A stretch of DNA of 5,063 nt from CAIJXO01 sp964485905 (GCA_964485905.1 CAZAJY010000040.1:1-5063); one strand, 5' to 3'. Counted from the first letter of the stretch, positions 1 to 5,063 are shown. The notes: generated by a model not told the origin, from the sequence alone. Program-made: numbers and translations.

Positions 1-547
1 CAGAGCCGTCAGAATTAAATTGTAAGGCAACATTTGGTTCACCAGTTGTTTGATTAAATTCAAGTGTCGCCTTATTCAATAAAGCGCCAGTTAAACCAGT
101 GGCTTCAAAATCATTCATAGTAATAGTTTCAGTACTAGTAGAATTTTCTAGTTCTGCTTTAGGAAACTTAAATTCCAAAACATAGGTCTTGCCCACCTGA
201 GCAATAGCACCAGCAATATCCGTTTGACCAGGTAAATCTACAATCAATTGTTCGTGACTATCCCCACCGATTAAGCCAACTTTCTCTACTTGAATAATTG
301 GTTCAGATACACCAAACATATTTACTCTTTTATCAATCAGATCTTTTAGAGCCGTCATTTTAGCAGACACATCACCGGCCGCGATGCCAGTCGTATCAGC
401 TTTGTAGATTAATTCAATTCCCCCATTTAAGTCCAAACCTAATTTAAATTTCTTAGCTGAATCAGGGCTGTTGGTGGAATAGACAAAATAGCCGATCAAG
501 GCCCCAACCAGCACCAGTATTACTGCCCAAAATCGTCGCTTAAACAT
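1..547 (-). CDS. secD: Protein translocase subunit SecD, N-terminal part (runs off left edge)
   Basis: SecD works with SecF beside the SecYEG channel and uses proton motive force to complete protein export across the cytoplasmic membrane. Reading the minus strand from the ATG at 547 gives 182 codons before the window ends, so the C-terminal membrane domain is not visible. Residues 6-24 form one membrane helix. The family D1 motif LGLDLNGG is at residues 36-43. The periplasmic P1 region follows, with RVNMFGVSEP (74-83) and LIVDLPGQTD (101-110), then a stretch typical of SecD around GLTGALLNKATLEF (151-164). No Shine-Dalgarno is visible; a TATACT box lies 7 nt upstream of the ATG, suggesting a leaderless mRNA. 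The gene is separated from the upstream sugar transferase gene by a strong hairpin, so it is probably its own transcription unit, perhaps with secF downstream outside the window. The identification is secure; only the right-hand portion is missing. Confidence 0.95.
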   Translation of the reverse strand, partial: MFKRRFWAVILVLVGALIGYFVYSTNSPDSAKKFKLGLDLNGGIELIYKADTTGIAAGDVSAKMTALKDLIDKRVNMFGVSEPIIQVEKVGLIGGDSHEQLIVDLPGQTDIAGAIAQVGKTYVLEFKFPKAELENSTSTETITMNDFEATGLTGALLNKATLEFNQTTGEPNVALQFNSDGS

Positions 548-554
548 GTTTGGT

Positions 555-582
555 AGTATAGCGGATTTGGGGAAATTTGCAA
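555..582 (-). promoter_or_regulatory. Putative secD promoter, leaderless type
   Basis: On the minus strand TTGCAA (582-577) is followed after 16 bp by TATACT (560-555). Only 7 nt separate the -10 box from the secD ATG, so the expected transcription start is within a base or so of the initiation codon. The -10 match is good; the -35 match is weak (4 of 6). TTTGCA with a 17-bp spacer is an equally good alternative -35 box. Confidence 0.55.
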
Positions 583-588
583 ATTAAT

Positions 589-611
589 AAACCAAAGCTT
601 GGCTTTGGTTT
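589..611 (-). terminator. Hairpin between sugar transferase gene and secD, possible bidirectional terminator
   Basis: AAACCAAAG (589-597) pairs perfectly with CTTTGGTTT (603-611); the loop CTTGG can close one more pair, giving a 10-bp stem with a 3-nt loop. It begins directly after the TAA stop of the sugar transferase gene (614-612). On the minus strand the stem runs into TTTATTAATTT, a broken U tract; on the plus strand it is followed by TTTTTA. It most likely ends the sugar transferase transcript and insulates secD. Confidence 0.55.
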
Positions 612-1961
612 TTACTTCCCCGTCTGAGATAGCAGGGTCTTAATAGTTTTAAGAGCGATTTTTAGATCCAAAATTAGTGAACGATTTTTAACATAATATA
701 AATCATAGGAAAGTTTGTTTTTTGTTTCCTCAATATTTGCTCCCTGATGTGGATGATTCTCATGATAAAGCTGTGCCCAGCCAGATAACCCTGGCGAAAT
801 TAAATGACGAACATTATAATAAGGGACTTCTTTTTCATAGATTTTCGTCAAAACTGGTAATTCCGGCCGTGGACCGATCAACGACAAATTCCCCTTCAAT
901 ACAGCCCAAAGTTGTGGAATTTCATCCAACCGACTCTTACGTAAAAGATCTCCCACCTTGGTGATTTTATTGTCTTGCCGATTTTCCTCCGACTCATTGT
1001 CATTAAAGGTCATGGTTCTAAACTTTTTAATTTTTATTAACCGATTATTTTTACCCAAACGGTCTTGAGTAATAAATACGGACCCATGATCCTCTAATTT
1101 TATGGCTAAAATAATAAAGGGATAAAAAATGAGAGAAATCAAACCAAAGATAAAGGAAAATGCTAAATCCATAATCCTCTTAAAAACATCATAAGCTACG
1201 CTCTGAGAAAGAGATACATTCTCTAAAAACCAATTATAACTAACCAATGATAGAGGTACCCGATCAAAAATATCTTCATATAAGCTATTAATATCAATAA
1301 ACCTGACTTTGGAAAATAATAAATCGTAAAAATAAACTAGGTTTTTCTTTAAATTTTCATTTTGTAGATCTATAGCAACCACCGATATATTTTGCATATT
1401 TATTTTTTTTATAATCTCCTCCTGAAAATCAATTTCACCTATTTTATCTAAATCAAGAGAAAAAACGAATTCCAAACCATATCGTGAATTATTATTAACT
1501 TCCTGTAATAATAAACTAAGTTCTGGCCCTCGTCCTAAAATTATGGCTTCTTCTTTTATCTTTAAGCTAAATAATTTTTCACCATAAATCCGCCATAAGG
1601 AAATAAGAGAGAGAGAAATAATAATATAAATAAAGAGAATAATTTTTGGTGTAATACCAAAATAAGGAACAAAATAAAAGAAAAGGACCGCTAAGAAACT
1701 ATTAAAAATCTGTGTATTAATGACTTTAATTGGCAAACGATTTTTAAAAGTAACTGTGTGTTTTTCATATAAACCGGCAATAAAAAAAGTCAGACACCAA
1801 ATAATAAATAAAATACTAAAAGGTAATAAGTGCTCATAAAAGACAGTCCTACTTGGTGTTATTCCAGATCGAATGAGCAAAGATAGCCAGAGAGAGACGG
1901 TGAAAATCAAAATATCCCCTATTAATAATAGCCATGACTCTTTATTATTAACGACTTTCAT
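612..1961 (-). CDS. Polyprenyl-phosphate sugar-1-phosphate transferase (exopolysaccharide/O-antigen priming enzyme)
   Basis: A large monotopic phosphoglycosyl transferase of the WbaP/CpsE type (449 aa). Such enzymes move a sugar-1-phosphate from a nucleotide sugar to undecaprenyl phosphate on the inner face of the membrane, the first step of lipid-linked glycan synthesis. The N-terminal half has four membrane helices (about 10-30, 45-65, 83-101, 106-124), then a Rossmann-like stretch starting at ILGRGPE (141-147) and the SLYEDIFDRVPLS segment (226-238) typical of the family. The catalytic domain starts at KRIMDLAFSF (261) with a re-entrant helix (about 264-289), TQDRLGKNN (298-306), KKFRTM (312-317), the catalytic Asp-Glu dyad at D346-E347 in RLDEIPQLW, LIGPRPE (361-367) and GLSGWAQ (391-397). 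Length is normal and all key motifs are present. The sugar cannot be predicted. It has its own promoter 9 nt upstream and no Shine-Dalgarno. No other glycan-assembly gene lies in the window. Confidence 0.93.
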   Translation of the reverse strand: MKVVNNKESWLLLIGDILIFTVSLWLSLLIRSGITPSRTVFYEHLLPFSILFIIWCLTFFIAGLYEKHTVTFKNRLPIKVINTQIFNSFLAVLFFYFVPYFGITPKIILFIYIIISLSLISLWRIYGEKLFSLKIKEEAIILGRGPELSLLLQEVNNNSRYGLEFVFSLDLDKIGEIDFQEEIIKKINMQNISVVAIDLQNENLKKNLVYFYDLLFSKVRFIDINSLYEDIFDRVPLSLVSYNWFLENVSLSQSVAYDVFKRIMDLAFSFIFGLISLIFYPFIILAIKLEDHGSVFITQDRLGKNNRLIKIKKFRTMTFNDNESEENRQDNKITKVGDLLRKSRLDEIPQLWAVLKGNLSLIGPRPELPVLTKIYEKEVPYYNVRHLISPGLSGWAQLYHENHPHQGANIEETKNKLSYDLYYVKNRSLILDLKIALKTIKTLLSQTGK

Positions 1962-1970
1962 TGGAATTCA

Positions 1971-1998
1971 AGTATACAACTTTTAAAAAATTTTTCAA
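1971..1998 (-). promoter_or_regulatory. Putative sugar transferase promoter, leaderless type
   Basis: Minus-strand TTGAAA (1998-1993), a 16-bp spacer and TATACT (1976-1971) make the best-matched classical -35/-10 pair in the window apart from the one at 4632-4664. The -10 box ends 9 nt before the ATG at 1961, leaving room for only a few untranslated bases. It sits in the 48-bp gap after rodA, so the transferase can be expressed independently of the rodA operon. Confidence 0.65.
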
Positions 1999-2009
1999 CT
2001 TTGATATGC

Positions 2010-3137
2010 CTATATCCCTAAAAATTCATTTTTCATCATTTCCCGATGAGCTGGACGGGCATATTTTTTCATCCCCATCAAAATTCCTAGAGCAATAAAA
2101 CAAGTTAAAAGATTAGTTCCACCATAACTCATAAATGGAAAAGTAATACCCGTGACAGGCATAATACCGATATTCATTCCCACATTAATTAAAAAGTGAC
2201 TAAAAAACATAATAGCCACACCACAACCAAATAAAATCTCAAAATTGGTTGCCCCATAATAAGCCTGTCTGATTATACGCCACAATAAAATTCCAAATAA
2301 AATAAAAAGAAAAAGGATACCAAGGAAACCCCATTCTTCAGCATAAGCGGCAAAAATAAAGTCAGTTTGATAAGCAGGTAAAAAACTCAATTTTGATTGT
2401 GTTCCATAACCAATACCTTTACCCAGGATTTGTCCGGATCCAACAGCAATAGTACTTTGATATGCACTATAACCAGTCCCTTGGATATCAGCTAGTGGAT
2501 GAATAAAGTTCACTATCCTTGCCTTTTGATAATCCTGTAAAACAAAACCCCATAAAGCACCGAAGCAAATCAAACCAAGAACAAAAACAGCAAATAAATG
2601 TTTTTTAGAAATACCTGATAATAAAATTAAACCAAGCCAAATAAGAAAAATAATCAAAGCCGAACCAAAGTCTGGCTGTAAGAAAACCAGAGCAAAAATG
2701 ATAAAAACATAAAAACCAGAAACAAAAATGTGGCGCACATTGGCTATCTCAATGTGTCGTTTAGAAAAATATTTAGCTAAAAGAATAATAATAATTAATT
2801 TAATAAAATCTGCCGGCTGAAAAGAAATCCCTCCAAAATCAAACCAACTTTGAGCACCACCAACTATCTTTCCAACCATAAATAAAGCTAATAGAAGTAA
2901 GACAGATAAAATAAAAATAGTAATAACGACACCTGTTCTCTTTAAGAAACGATAATCAAAAAAGCTGAGAGTAAGAAAAACTAGAACAGAAATTACTAAC
3001 CATATAATCTGTTTGTGAAAATAATCAGACGAAGCCCCAAAAGATCCCATGGTCGCCAAACCAGCCAAAGCAATTAGAATTGCCGAGAAAAATAAGATCC
3101 AATCTATTGTTAAAAATTTTCTTAAAAGACCAGACAT
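2010..3137 (-). CDS. rodA: Rod-shape peptidoglycan glycosyltransferase RodA (SEDS family)
   Basis: RodA polymerises lipid II into glycan strands on the outer face of the membrane, with a class B penicillin-binding protein making the cross-links, during cell elongation. The 375-aa product has about ten membrane helices and the usual family length. Recognisable blocks are GAQSWFDFGG (94-103), FQPADFIKL (106-114), LQPDFGSA (153-160), the RIVNFIHPLADIQGTGY segment (207-223), GSGQILGKGIGYGTQSKLSF (233-252), PAYQTDFIFAAYAEEWGFLG (254-273) and PVTGITFPFMSYGG (327-340). D259 in QTDFIF is the expected catalytic aspartate. The QTDFIFA and HPLAD...GTGY segments favour RodA over FtsW. One oddity is D110 where the family normally has Glu in QPSE. 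The start lies 2 nt after the stop of the upstream 251-aa gene, without a clear Shine-Dalgarno, so translation is probably coupled. No Pbp2 gene is in the window. Confidence 0.93.
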   Translation of the reverse strand: MSGLLRKFLTIDWILFFSAILIALAGLATMGSFGASSDYFHKQIIWLVISVLVFLTLSFFDYRFLKRTGVVITIFILSVLLLLALFMVGKIVGGAQSWFDFGGISFQPADFIKLIIIILLAKYFSKRHIEIANVRHIFVSGFYVFIIFALVFLQPDFGSALIIFLIWLGLILLSGISKKHLFAVFVLGLICFGALWGFVLQDYQKARIVNFIHPLADIQGTGYSAYQSTIAVGSGQILGKGIGYGTQSKLSFLPAYQTDFIFAAYAEEWGFLGILFLFILFGILLWRIIRQAYYGATNFEILFGCGVAIMFFSHFLINVGMNIGIMPVTGITFPFMSYGGTNLLTCFIALGILMGMKKYARPAHREMMKNEFLGI

Positions 3138-3139
3138 AT

Positions 3140-3895
3140 CTATTTCAAAAGTTTTAGCACAATTTCTGTCCTAGCAGAATGATCTTCAAAGGGTTTAGGC
3201 CAATTAAAATTGAGATCCTGAGACCCTCGTTCTTCAATTAAATCAATCAAGGTGCGAGAAAAAGCAATGGTATTCCCTTCAGAATTATAAATAATACCAA
3301 TTGCTTCAATATTTCTAATTGGTAAGGTAGTTTTATTAGTTAAAATTGCACTTAAACGTGGTGCAGAATCTTCTCGAGACATAATTAGTTGCGAAAGTGT
3401 TAAGCCAGTTTCTTTATTGGTTTGTTTAACCCAAACAGCTAAAGAAGTAAAGGTAAATTCTACACGGTCAGGAATTTGATTTCCCGTTTGCAATTCTGGT
3501 TCAAAAATTGCCATCACTTTATTTGCCGGCACAAAAGTTCGGCCAAATCTTTCGCGTAAAAGTAAACCATTTTTATCATAAAGTTTAAAAACGTAGTTTA
3601 AATTATTGGCTTCGGCGGTTAGATTGGGATTTTCAATATAAGCCAAAACATTGTAGACACCGTCAGTTACTTTGGACATTCGAGACCATAAAACAGTAAG
3701 AGGAACATATTGCGTATCACATAATAAAGTACAAGGCCCACCACAATCAATTCCCTGCTCATCTTGATTTTGCTTACCATCAGCACAAGTTGGAGCTTTA
3801 TAAAAATGTAAAATAGTTGGCAAAACAATAAAGAGCAATAAAATTGCCACCGCACTACTAATATAAATTAATTTTCTTTTTCCAGCCCAGGACAT
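3140..3895 (-). CDS. Membrane-anchored extracytoplasmic protein with DCGGPC cysteine motif, function unknown
   Basis: I do not recognise a named family. The 251-aa product starts MSWAGKRKLIY, has one membrane helix (about 9-30), then a Cys-rich segment APTCADGKQNQDEQGIDCGGP at 34-54 with cysteines at 37, 51, 55 and 59, resembling an acidic metal- or disulfide-stabilised loop. The rest looks like two beta-rich domains, each carrying FKLYDKNG-like (about 106-113) or IIYNSEG-like (about 205-211) strands, compatible with a duplicated Ig-like/FxLYD-type fold; this is inference. The N-terminal anchor puts the bulk outside the cell. The open frame extends upstream to 4135, but that extension (80 codons) translates heptamer repeats and hairpins of a 5S-like RNA, so I chose the ATG at 3895. 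The gene precedes rodA by 2 bp, hinting at an envelope role. No Shine-Dalgarno is visible. Confidence 0.8.
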   Translation of the reverse strand: MSWAGKRKLIYISSAVAILLLFIVLPTILHFYKAPTCADGKQNQDEQGIDCGGPCTLLCDTQYVPLTVLWSRMSKVTDGVYNVLAYIENPNLTAEANNLNYVFKLYDKNGLLLRERFGRTFVPANKVMAIFEPELQTGNQIPDRVEFTFTSLAVWVKQTNKETGLTLSQLIMSREDSAPRLSAILTNKTTLPIRNIEAIGIIYNSEGNTIAFSRTLIDLIEERGSQDLNFNWPKPFEDHSARTEIVLKLLK

Positions 3896-3899
3896 ACAT

Positions 3900-3934
3900 A
3901 TAGTATATAGTATTTTGTATTTAGTATCTAGTAT
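3900..3934. repeat. Five tandem 7-bp repeats next to a start codon
   Basis: Plus-strand units are ATAGTAT, ATAGTAT, TTTGTAT, TTAGTAT and CTAGTAT with no spacer. On the coding strand this reads as a run of ATACTAx units ending 4 nt before the ATG of the 251-aa gene. The most start-proximal unit creates TATACT (3907-3902), 6 nt before the ATG, which could act as a -10 box; no -35 box is evident. Copy-number change would alter spacing to any upstream element but would not shift the reading frame, since the repeats lie outside the chosen coding region. Confidence 0.8.
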
Positions 3935-3959
3935 AGAGAAAACAAAAAAATCACATCTC

Positions 3960-3985
3960 AAAACCCCTCCTTTCTTAGGAGGGGT
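3960..3985 (-). terminator. GC-rich hairpin upstream of the 251-aa gene, possible terminator
   Basis: ACCCCTCCT (3963-3971) pairs with AGGAGGGGT (3977-3985), a 9-bp perfect stem with a 5-nt loop. On the minus strand it is followed by TTTTGAGATGTGATTTTTTT: a short U run, then a longer one 9 nt later. It could end transcription of the upstream 5S-like region before the 251-aa gene. The imperfect U tract keeps confidence low. Confidence 0.4.
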
Positions 3986-4007
3986 GGTATTCTGATACCG
4001 GGGTGGT
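3963..4007. repeat. Double-hairpin intergenic element
   Basis: The 9-bp hairpin at 3963-3985 is followed immediately by GGTAT-TCTG-ATACC (3986-3999), and the octamer GGGGTGGT occurs at 3981-3988 and 4000-4007, flanking the second hairpin as a direct repeat. The compact palindromic layout resembles dispersed REP-type intergenic elements. Only one copy is in the window, so dispersal is inference. Confidence 0.4.
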
Positions 4008-4041
4008 CTAATTGAATCCTTAGTTCTGGCGCTAGCCTTTG

Positions 4042-4129
4042 TCACGGATATTTTCTTGCTAGAAAATTCCGCTACCCCACCTCGTGCCGTCGCACTCCGG
4101 TTTTGAAACCTCCACGTATTCGGTTTCAA
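4042..4129 (-). other. Insert 2 of the 5S-like gene, three tandem hairpins
   Basis: This 88-nt segment lies where the intact 5S passes directly from the helix IV GGGG strand to CGAAAG of loop E. It holds three local hairpins: TTGAAACC/GGTTTCAA (4129-4122 with 4110-4103, 8 bp), GTGC-GACG-GCAC (4097-4086 region, 4 bp), and CGGA-ATTTTCT/AGAAAAT-A-TCCG (4071-4045, 11 bp with one bulged base). The hexamer CCCCAC occurs on the plus strand at 4130-4135 and 4075-4080, so part of the insert may have arisen by duplication. It has no credible coding content. Confidence 0.6.
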
Positions 4130-4182
4130 CCCCACTGAGACTCATCGCCGCAACTGCGCTTAACTTCTGTGTTCGGAATGGG

Positions 4183-4281
4183 TGAGAAATGGGTAGGGAC
4201 CCATTTTGCAAGACTCATTGAGAATTTTTATGAGTGTATTCACGAAGTAAAAAGCCCAATGAGTGGACAGTTCCTGTAAGG
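4183..4281 (-). other. Insert 1 of the 5S-like gene, nested hairpins
   Basis: This 99-nt segment falls in the apical loop C of the 5S fold, between CCTTTT and CCCATTCC; repeated C residues make the edges uncertain by about 2 nt. It contains ACTCATTG/CAATGAGT (plus-strand 4213-4220 with 4257-4264, 8 bp), enclosing TTTTTA/TAAAAA (4225-4230 with 4248-4253), and a separate 8-bp hairpin AAATGGGT/ACCCATTT (4187-4194 with 4199-4206, 4-nt loop). It shares no obvious sequence with insert 2 and is far too short for a group I intron. Confidence 0.6.
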
Positions 4282-4314
4282 AAAAGGTGTGAATCAGAAA
4301 TGTCTGCAAATCAA

Positions 4315-4342
4315 AACACCGCAGGGCGAACCATACGGTGTT
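4315..4342 (-). terminator. Hairpin downstream of the 64-aa gene, possible weak terminator
   Basis: AACACCG and CGGTGTT form a 7-bp stem around a 14-nt loop that on the minus strand contains GG-TTCG-CC, a UUCG tetraloop closed by two G-C pairs. TTTTGATTT follows. It lies 44 nt after the stop of the 64-aa gene and overlaps the first base pairs of the interrupted 5S. The middle arm can also pair with ACACC at 4290-4286, so two exclusive folds are possible. Confidence 0.35.
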
Positions 4343-4386
4343 GTCTGAAAGTTTTGCGGTTAACTTTCAACCGAGTAGAAGCACCA

Positions 4387-4581
4387 CTATCTGGGGTTCA
4401 ACTTTCGCTTCTTGCTTTCAGCGATGATGGCGTTGGCTGCAAAAATTCCTCCGCCCAGAAGAACACCCCAAGTCGTCATCACTACAGCTATGGACCTGGG
4501 ATCGGTATAGCCAATCTTCGCCTGAAGATAAGCAAAAAGCATTCCGACCAACCACAACGCGCCCCAAATTGACTTCTTCAT
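4387..4581 (-). CDS. Small two-helix membrane protein, unknown function
   Basis: I do not recognise the family. The 64-aa product starts MKKSIWGALWLVGMLFAYLQ, with a first membrane helix at about residues 5-21, a short polar turn (KIGYTDPRS, 22-30), a second helix at about 31-52 containing a GGG run (43-45), and a basic tail ESKKRKLNPR. The charge pattern suggests both ends face the cytoplasm or the tail binds acidic surfaces; this is inference. It is very likely a real gene: it has the only strong Shine-Dalgarno in the window, AAAGGAG (4595-4589), 7 nt before the ATG, and a well-formed promoter further upstream. It sits alone between the intact 5S rRNA and the interrupted 5S-like gene, ending 69 nt before the latter. 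Stop codon is TAG. Confidence 0.8.
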   Translation of the reverse strand: MKKSIWGALWLVGMLFAYLQAKIGYTDPRSIAVVMTTWGVLLGGGIFAANAIIAESKKRKLNPR

Positions 4582-4588
4582 GACATTA

Positions 4589-4595
4589 CTCCTTT
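4589..4595 (-). promoter_or_regulatory. Ribosome binding site of the 64-aa gene
   Basis: AAAGGAG on the minus strand, spaced 7 nt from the ATG at 4581. It fixes the start of this small gene and shows that the organism can use Shine-Dalgarno initiation, in contrast to the other genes in the window, which show none. Confidence 0.85.
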
Positions 4596-4631
4596 GTGTT
4601 TTGTGCTGTTTCGTTCCCGGATTTCCTACCT

Positions 4632-4664
4632 ATTATACTAGCATACTTGATACCCATTTGTCAA
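4632..4664 (-). promoter_or_regulatory. Strong promoter of the 64-aa gene
   Basis: Minus-strand TTGACA (4664-4659), an exact consensus -35, is followed after 18 bp by TAGTAT (4640-4635) preceded by TG as an extended -10. A perfect TATAAT lies at 4637-4632 but would need a 21-bp spacer from TTGACA. The start codon is about 50 nt further on, giving this gene a normal leader that carries the Shine-Dalgarno. Read-through could also transcribe the interrupted 5S-like gene. Confidence 0.75.
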
Positions 4665-4693
4665 GCATTTTTGCAGATTCTTTTTACATACAC

Positions 4694-4717
4694 CAAAAAA
4701 ACCCTAGAAATAAGGCT
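4694..4717 (-). terminator. Intrinsic terminator of the 5S rRNA
   Basis: On the minus strand AGCCTTA-TTTC-TAGGGTT forms a 7-bp stem with two G-U pairs, followed by a run of seven T (4701-4695). It begins 23 nt after the mature 5S 3' end, the standard place for the end of an rRNA transcript. Confidence 0.7.
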
Positions 4718-4739
4718 GATTTGAATATGAATTGAAAAC

Positions 4740-4857
<118 letters not shown>

Positions 4858-4895
4858 ACTTTCAATTTCAAGGTCGCATAATCTAAACTTGTCCT

Positions 4896-4922
4896 GTAGT
4901 AAGTATTCTTATACTTTACTAC
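4896..4922. other. Hairpin upstream of 5S rRNA
   Basis: GTAGTAAGTAT (4896-4906) pairs with ATACTTTACTAC (4911-4922) over 11 bp with one bulged base and a TCTT loop. Neither strand has a U tract after it, so it is not a classical terminator; a processing or spacer stem upstream of 5S is the likelier reading. Confidence 0.5.
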
Positions 4923-4954
4923 TGGGATTGATTACACGCAACGGATTAAGATTT

Positions 4955-5037
4955 ACCCGAAAAAATTTTGGCTGATAGAAAATCAAAGATTTTCCGGCAT
5001 TTACAAAATAAATGCGTCAGCTAAAACTTTAGCGGGT
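4955..5037. other. Three-way-junction RNA-like fold at the right edge
   Basis: ACCCG (4955-4959) pairs with CGGGT (5033-5037), and TTTTGGCTGA (4966-4975) with TCAGCTAAAA (5017-5026). The second stem encloses two further hairpins, GAAAATC-AAA-GATTTTC (4978-4994) and GCATTTA-CAAAA-TAAATGC (4997-5015). The 10-bp stem is continuous only as plus-strand RNA, where 4970/5022 is a G-U pair. It does not match a tRNA or the 23S 3' end. No protein-coding gene is seen in 4868-5063. Confidence 0.45.
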
Positions 5038-5063
5038 TAATATTTTCTAGATTGGATTTTTAA

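Larger units (their letters stand above)
4018..4317 (-). rRNA. Interrupted 5S rRNA-like gene: three 5S blocks separated by two inserts
   Basis: Three segments on the minus strand match successive parts of the intact 5S at 4740-4857. Block 1 (4317-4282) begins GTTTTG and ends TCACACCTTTT, against GTTTTG...TCACACCTGTT in the intact gene, at nearly the same length (36 versus 34 nt) but with a diverged middle. Block 2 (4182-4130) is identical for its first 27 nt, CCCATTCCGAACACAGAAGT and beyond, and about 48 of 53 positions overall. Block 3 (about 4041-4018) carries GCTAGCGCCAGAAC against GCTAGCCGCCAGAAC, the 3' strand of helix I. A 99-nt insert sits in loop C and an 88-nt insert after helix IV. 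Helix II seems to keep pairing by exchange (CAG/CTG becomes CTG/CAG), but helix I shrinks to about 6 bp and helix III gains a mismatch. It may be functional with expansion segments, processed, or a decaying pseudogene. Confidence 0.7.

Noticed and set aside
722..964. Plus-strand open frame of 80 codons
   Set aside because: It is antisense to the conserved catalytic domain of the sugar transferase and has no initiation signals.
3667..3855. Minus-strand 62-codon frame inside the 251-aa gene
   Set aside because: It is in another frame of a gene with clear protein features; its hydrophobic start mirrors the AT-rich anchor region.
3896..4135. An 80-codon N-terminal extension of the 251-aa protein
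   Set aside because: It translates the heptamer repeats, the double hairpin and the end of the 5S-like gene, lacks a Shine-Dalgarno, and precedes a clean start followed by a signal-anchor helix.
4042..4281. Group I or group II intron interrupting 5S
   Set aside because: The inserts are only 88 and 99 nt and lack the conserved intron core elements or a homing endonuclease.
4346..4377. H-type pseudoknot from GAAAGTT/AACTTTC plus CGGTT/AACCG
   Set aside because: The second stem would leave no loop nucleotides to cross a 7-bp stem, so the two pairings can only be alternatives.
4234..4572. Plus-strand open frame of 112 codons
   Set aside because: It starts with GTG without a ribosome binding site, shows no family resemblance, and is antisense to the well-supported 64-aa gene and the 5S-like block.
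4955..5037. A tRNA or the 23S rRNA 3' end
   Set aside because: There is no T-loop GGTTCGAATCC-like motif, no 7-bp acceptor stem with CCA, and no CCGGTACTAAT-type 23S ending.

Overview
The window looks like a chromosomal segment of an uncultivated, AT-rich bacterium, most likely Candidate Phyla Radiation/Patescibacteria (Parcubacteria-like). That placement is an inference. It rests on compact minus-strand gene packing, short AT-rich promoters almost touching start codons, a short stand-alone 5S rRNA locus, and a secreted protein with a Cys-x-Asp...DCGGPC motif of a kind I associate with these genomes. No marker gene here proves the phylum.

Everything recognisable is on the minus strand, so transcription runs from high to low coordinates. 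From the right: an intergenic stretch with two RNA-like folds (about 4857-5063); a normal-looking 5S rRNA (4740-4857) held in a 23-bp flanking stem and followed by an intrinsic terminator; a 64-aa two-helix membrane protein with its own promoter and a strong Shine-Dalgarno; then a 300-bp region (4018-4317) holding, in order and on the same strand, three blocks of a second 5S rRNA separated by two hairpin-rich inserts of about 99 and 88 nt. Next comes a double-hairpin element and five 7-bp tandem repeats, which run up to the start of a 251-aa membrane-anchored protein. That gene is followed after 2 bp by rodA, then a polyprenyl-phosphate sugar-1-phosphate transferase with its own promoter, a strong hairpin, and the N-terminal 182 codons of secD running off the left edge.

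The protein genes form a cell-envelope cluster: RodA polymerises septal/elongation peptidoglycan, the sugar transferase starts assembly of a lipid-linked surface glycan, SecD helps drive protein export, and the 251-aa protein probably sits outside the membrane.

The most notable signal is the interrupted 5S rRNA-like gene. Its core is nearly identical to the intact 5S 0.5 kb away, its end blocks align at the expected spacing, and both extra segments are chains of hairpins inserted at loop C and beside helix IV/loop E. Whether it is a functional 5S with expansion segments, a 5S with excised intervening sequences, or a decaying pseudogene cannot be settled from sequence alone. A second pattern is that three protein genes have a TATACT box only 6-9 nt before the ATG and no Shine-Dalgarno, which suggests leaderless mRNAs.
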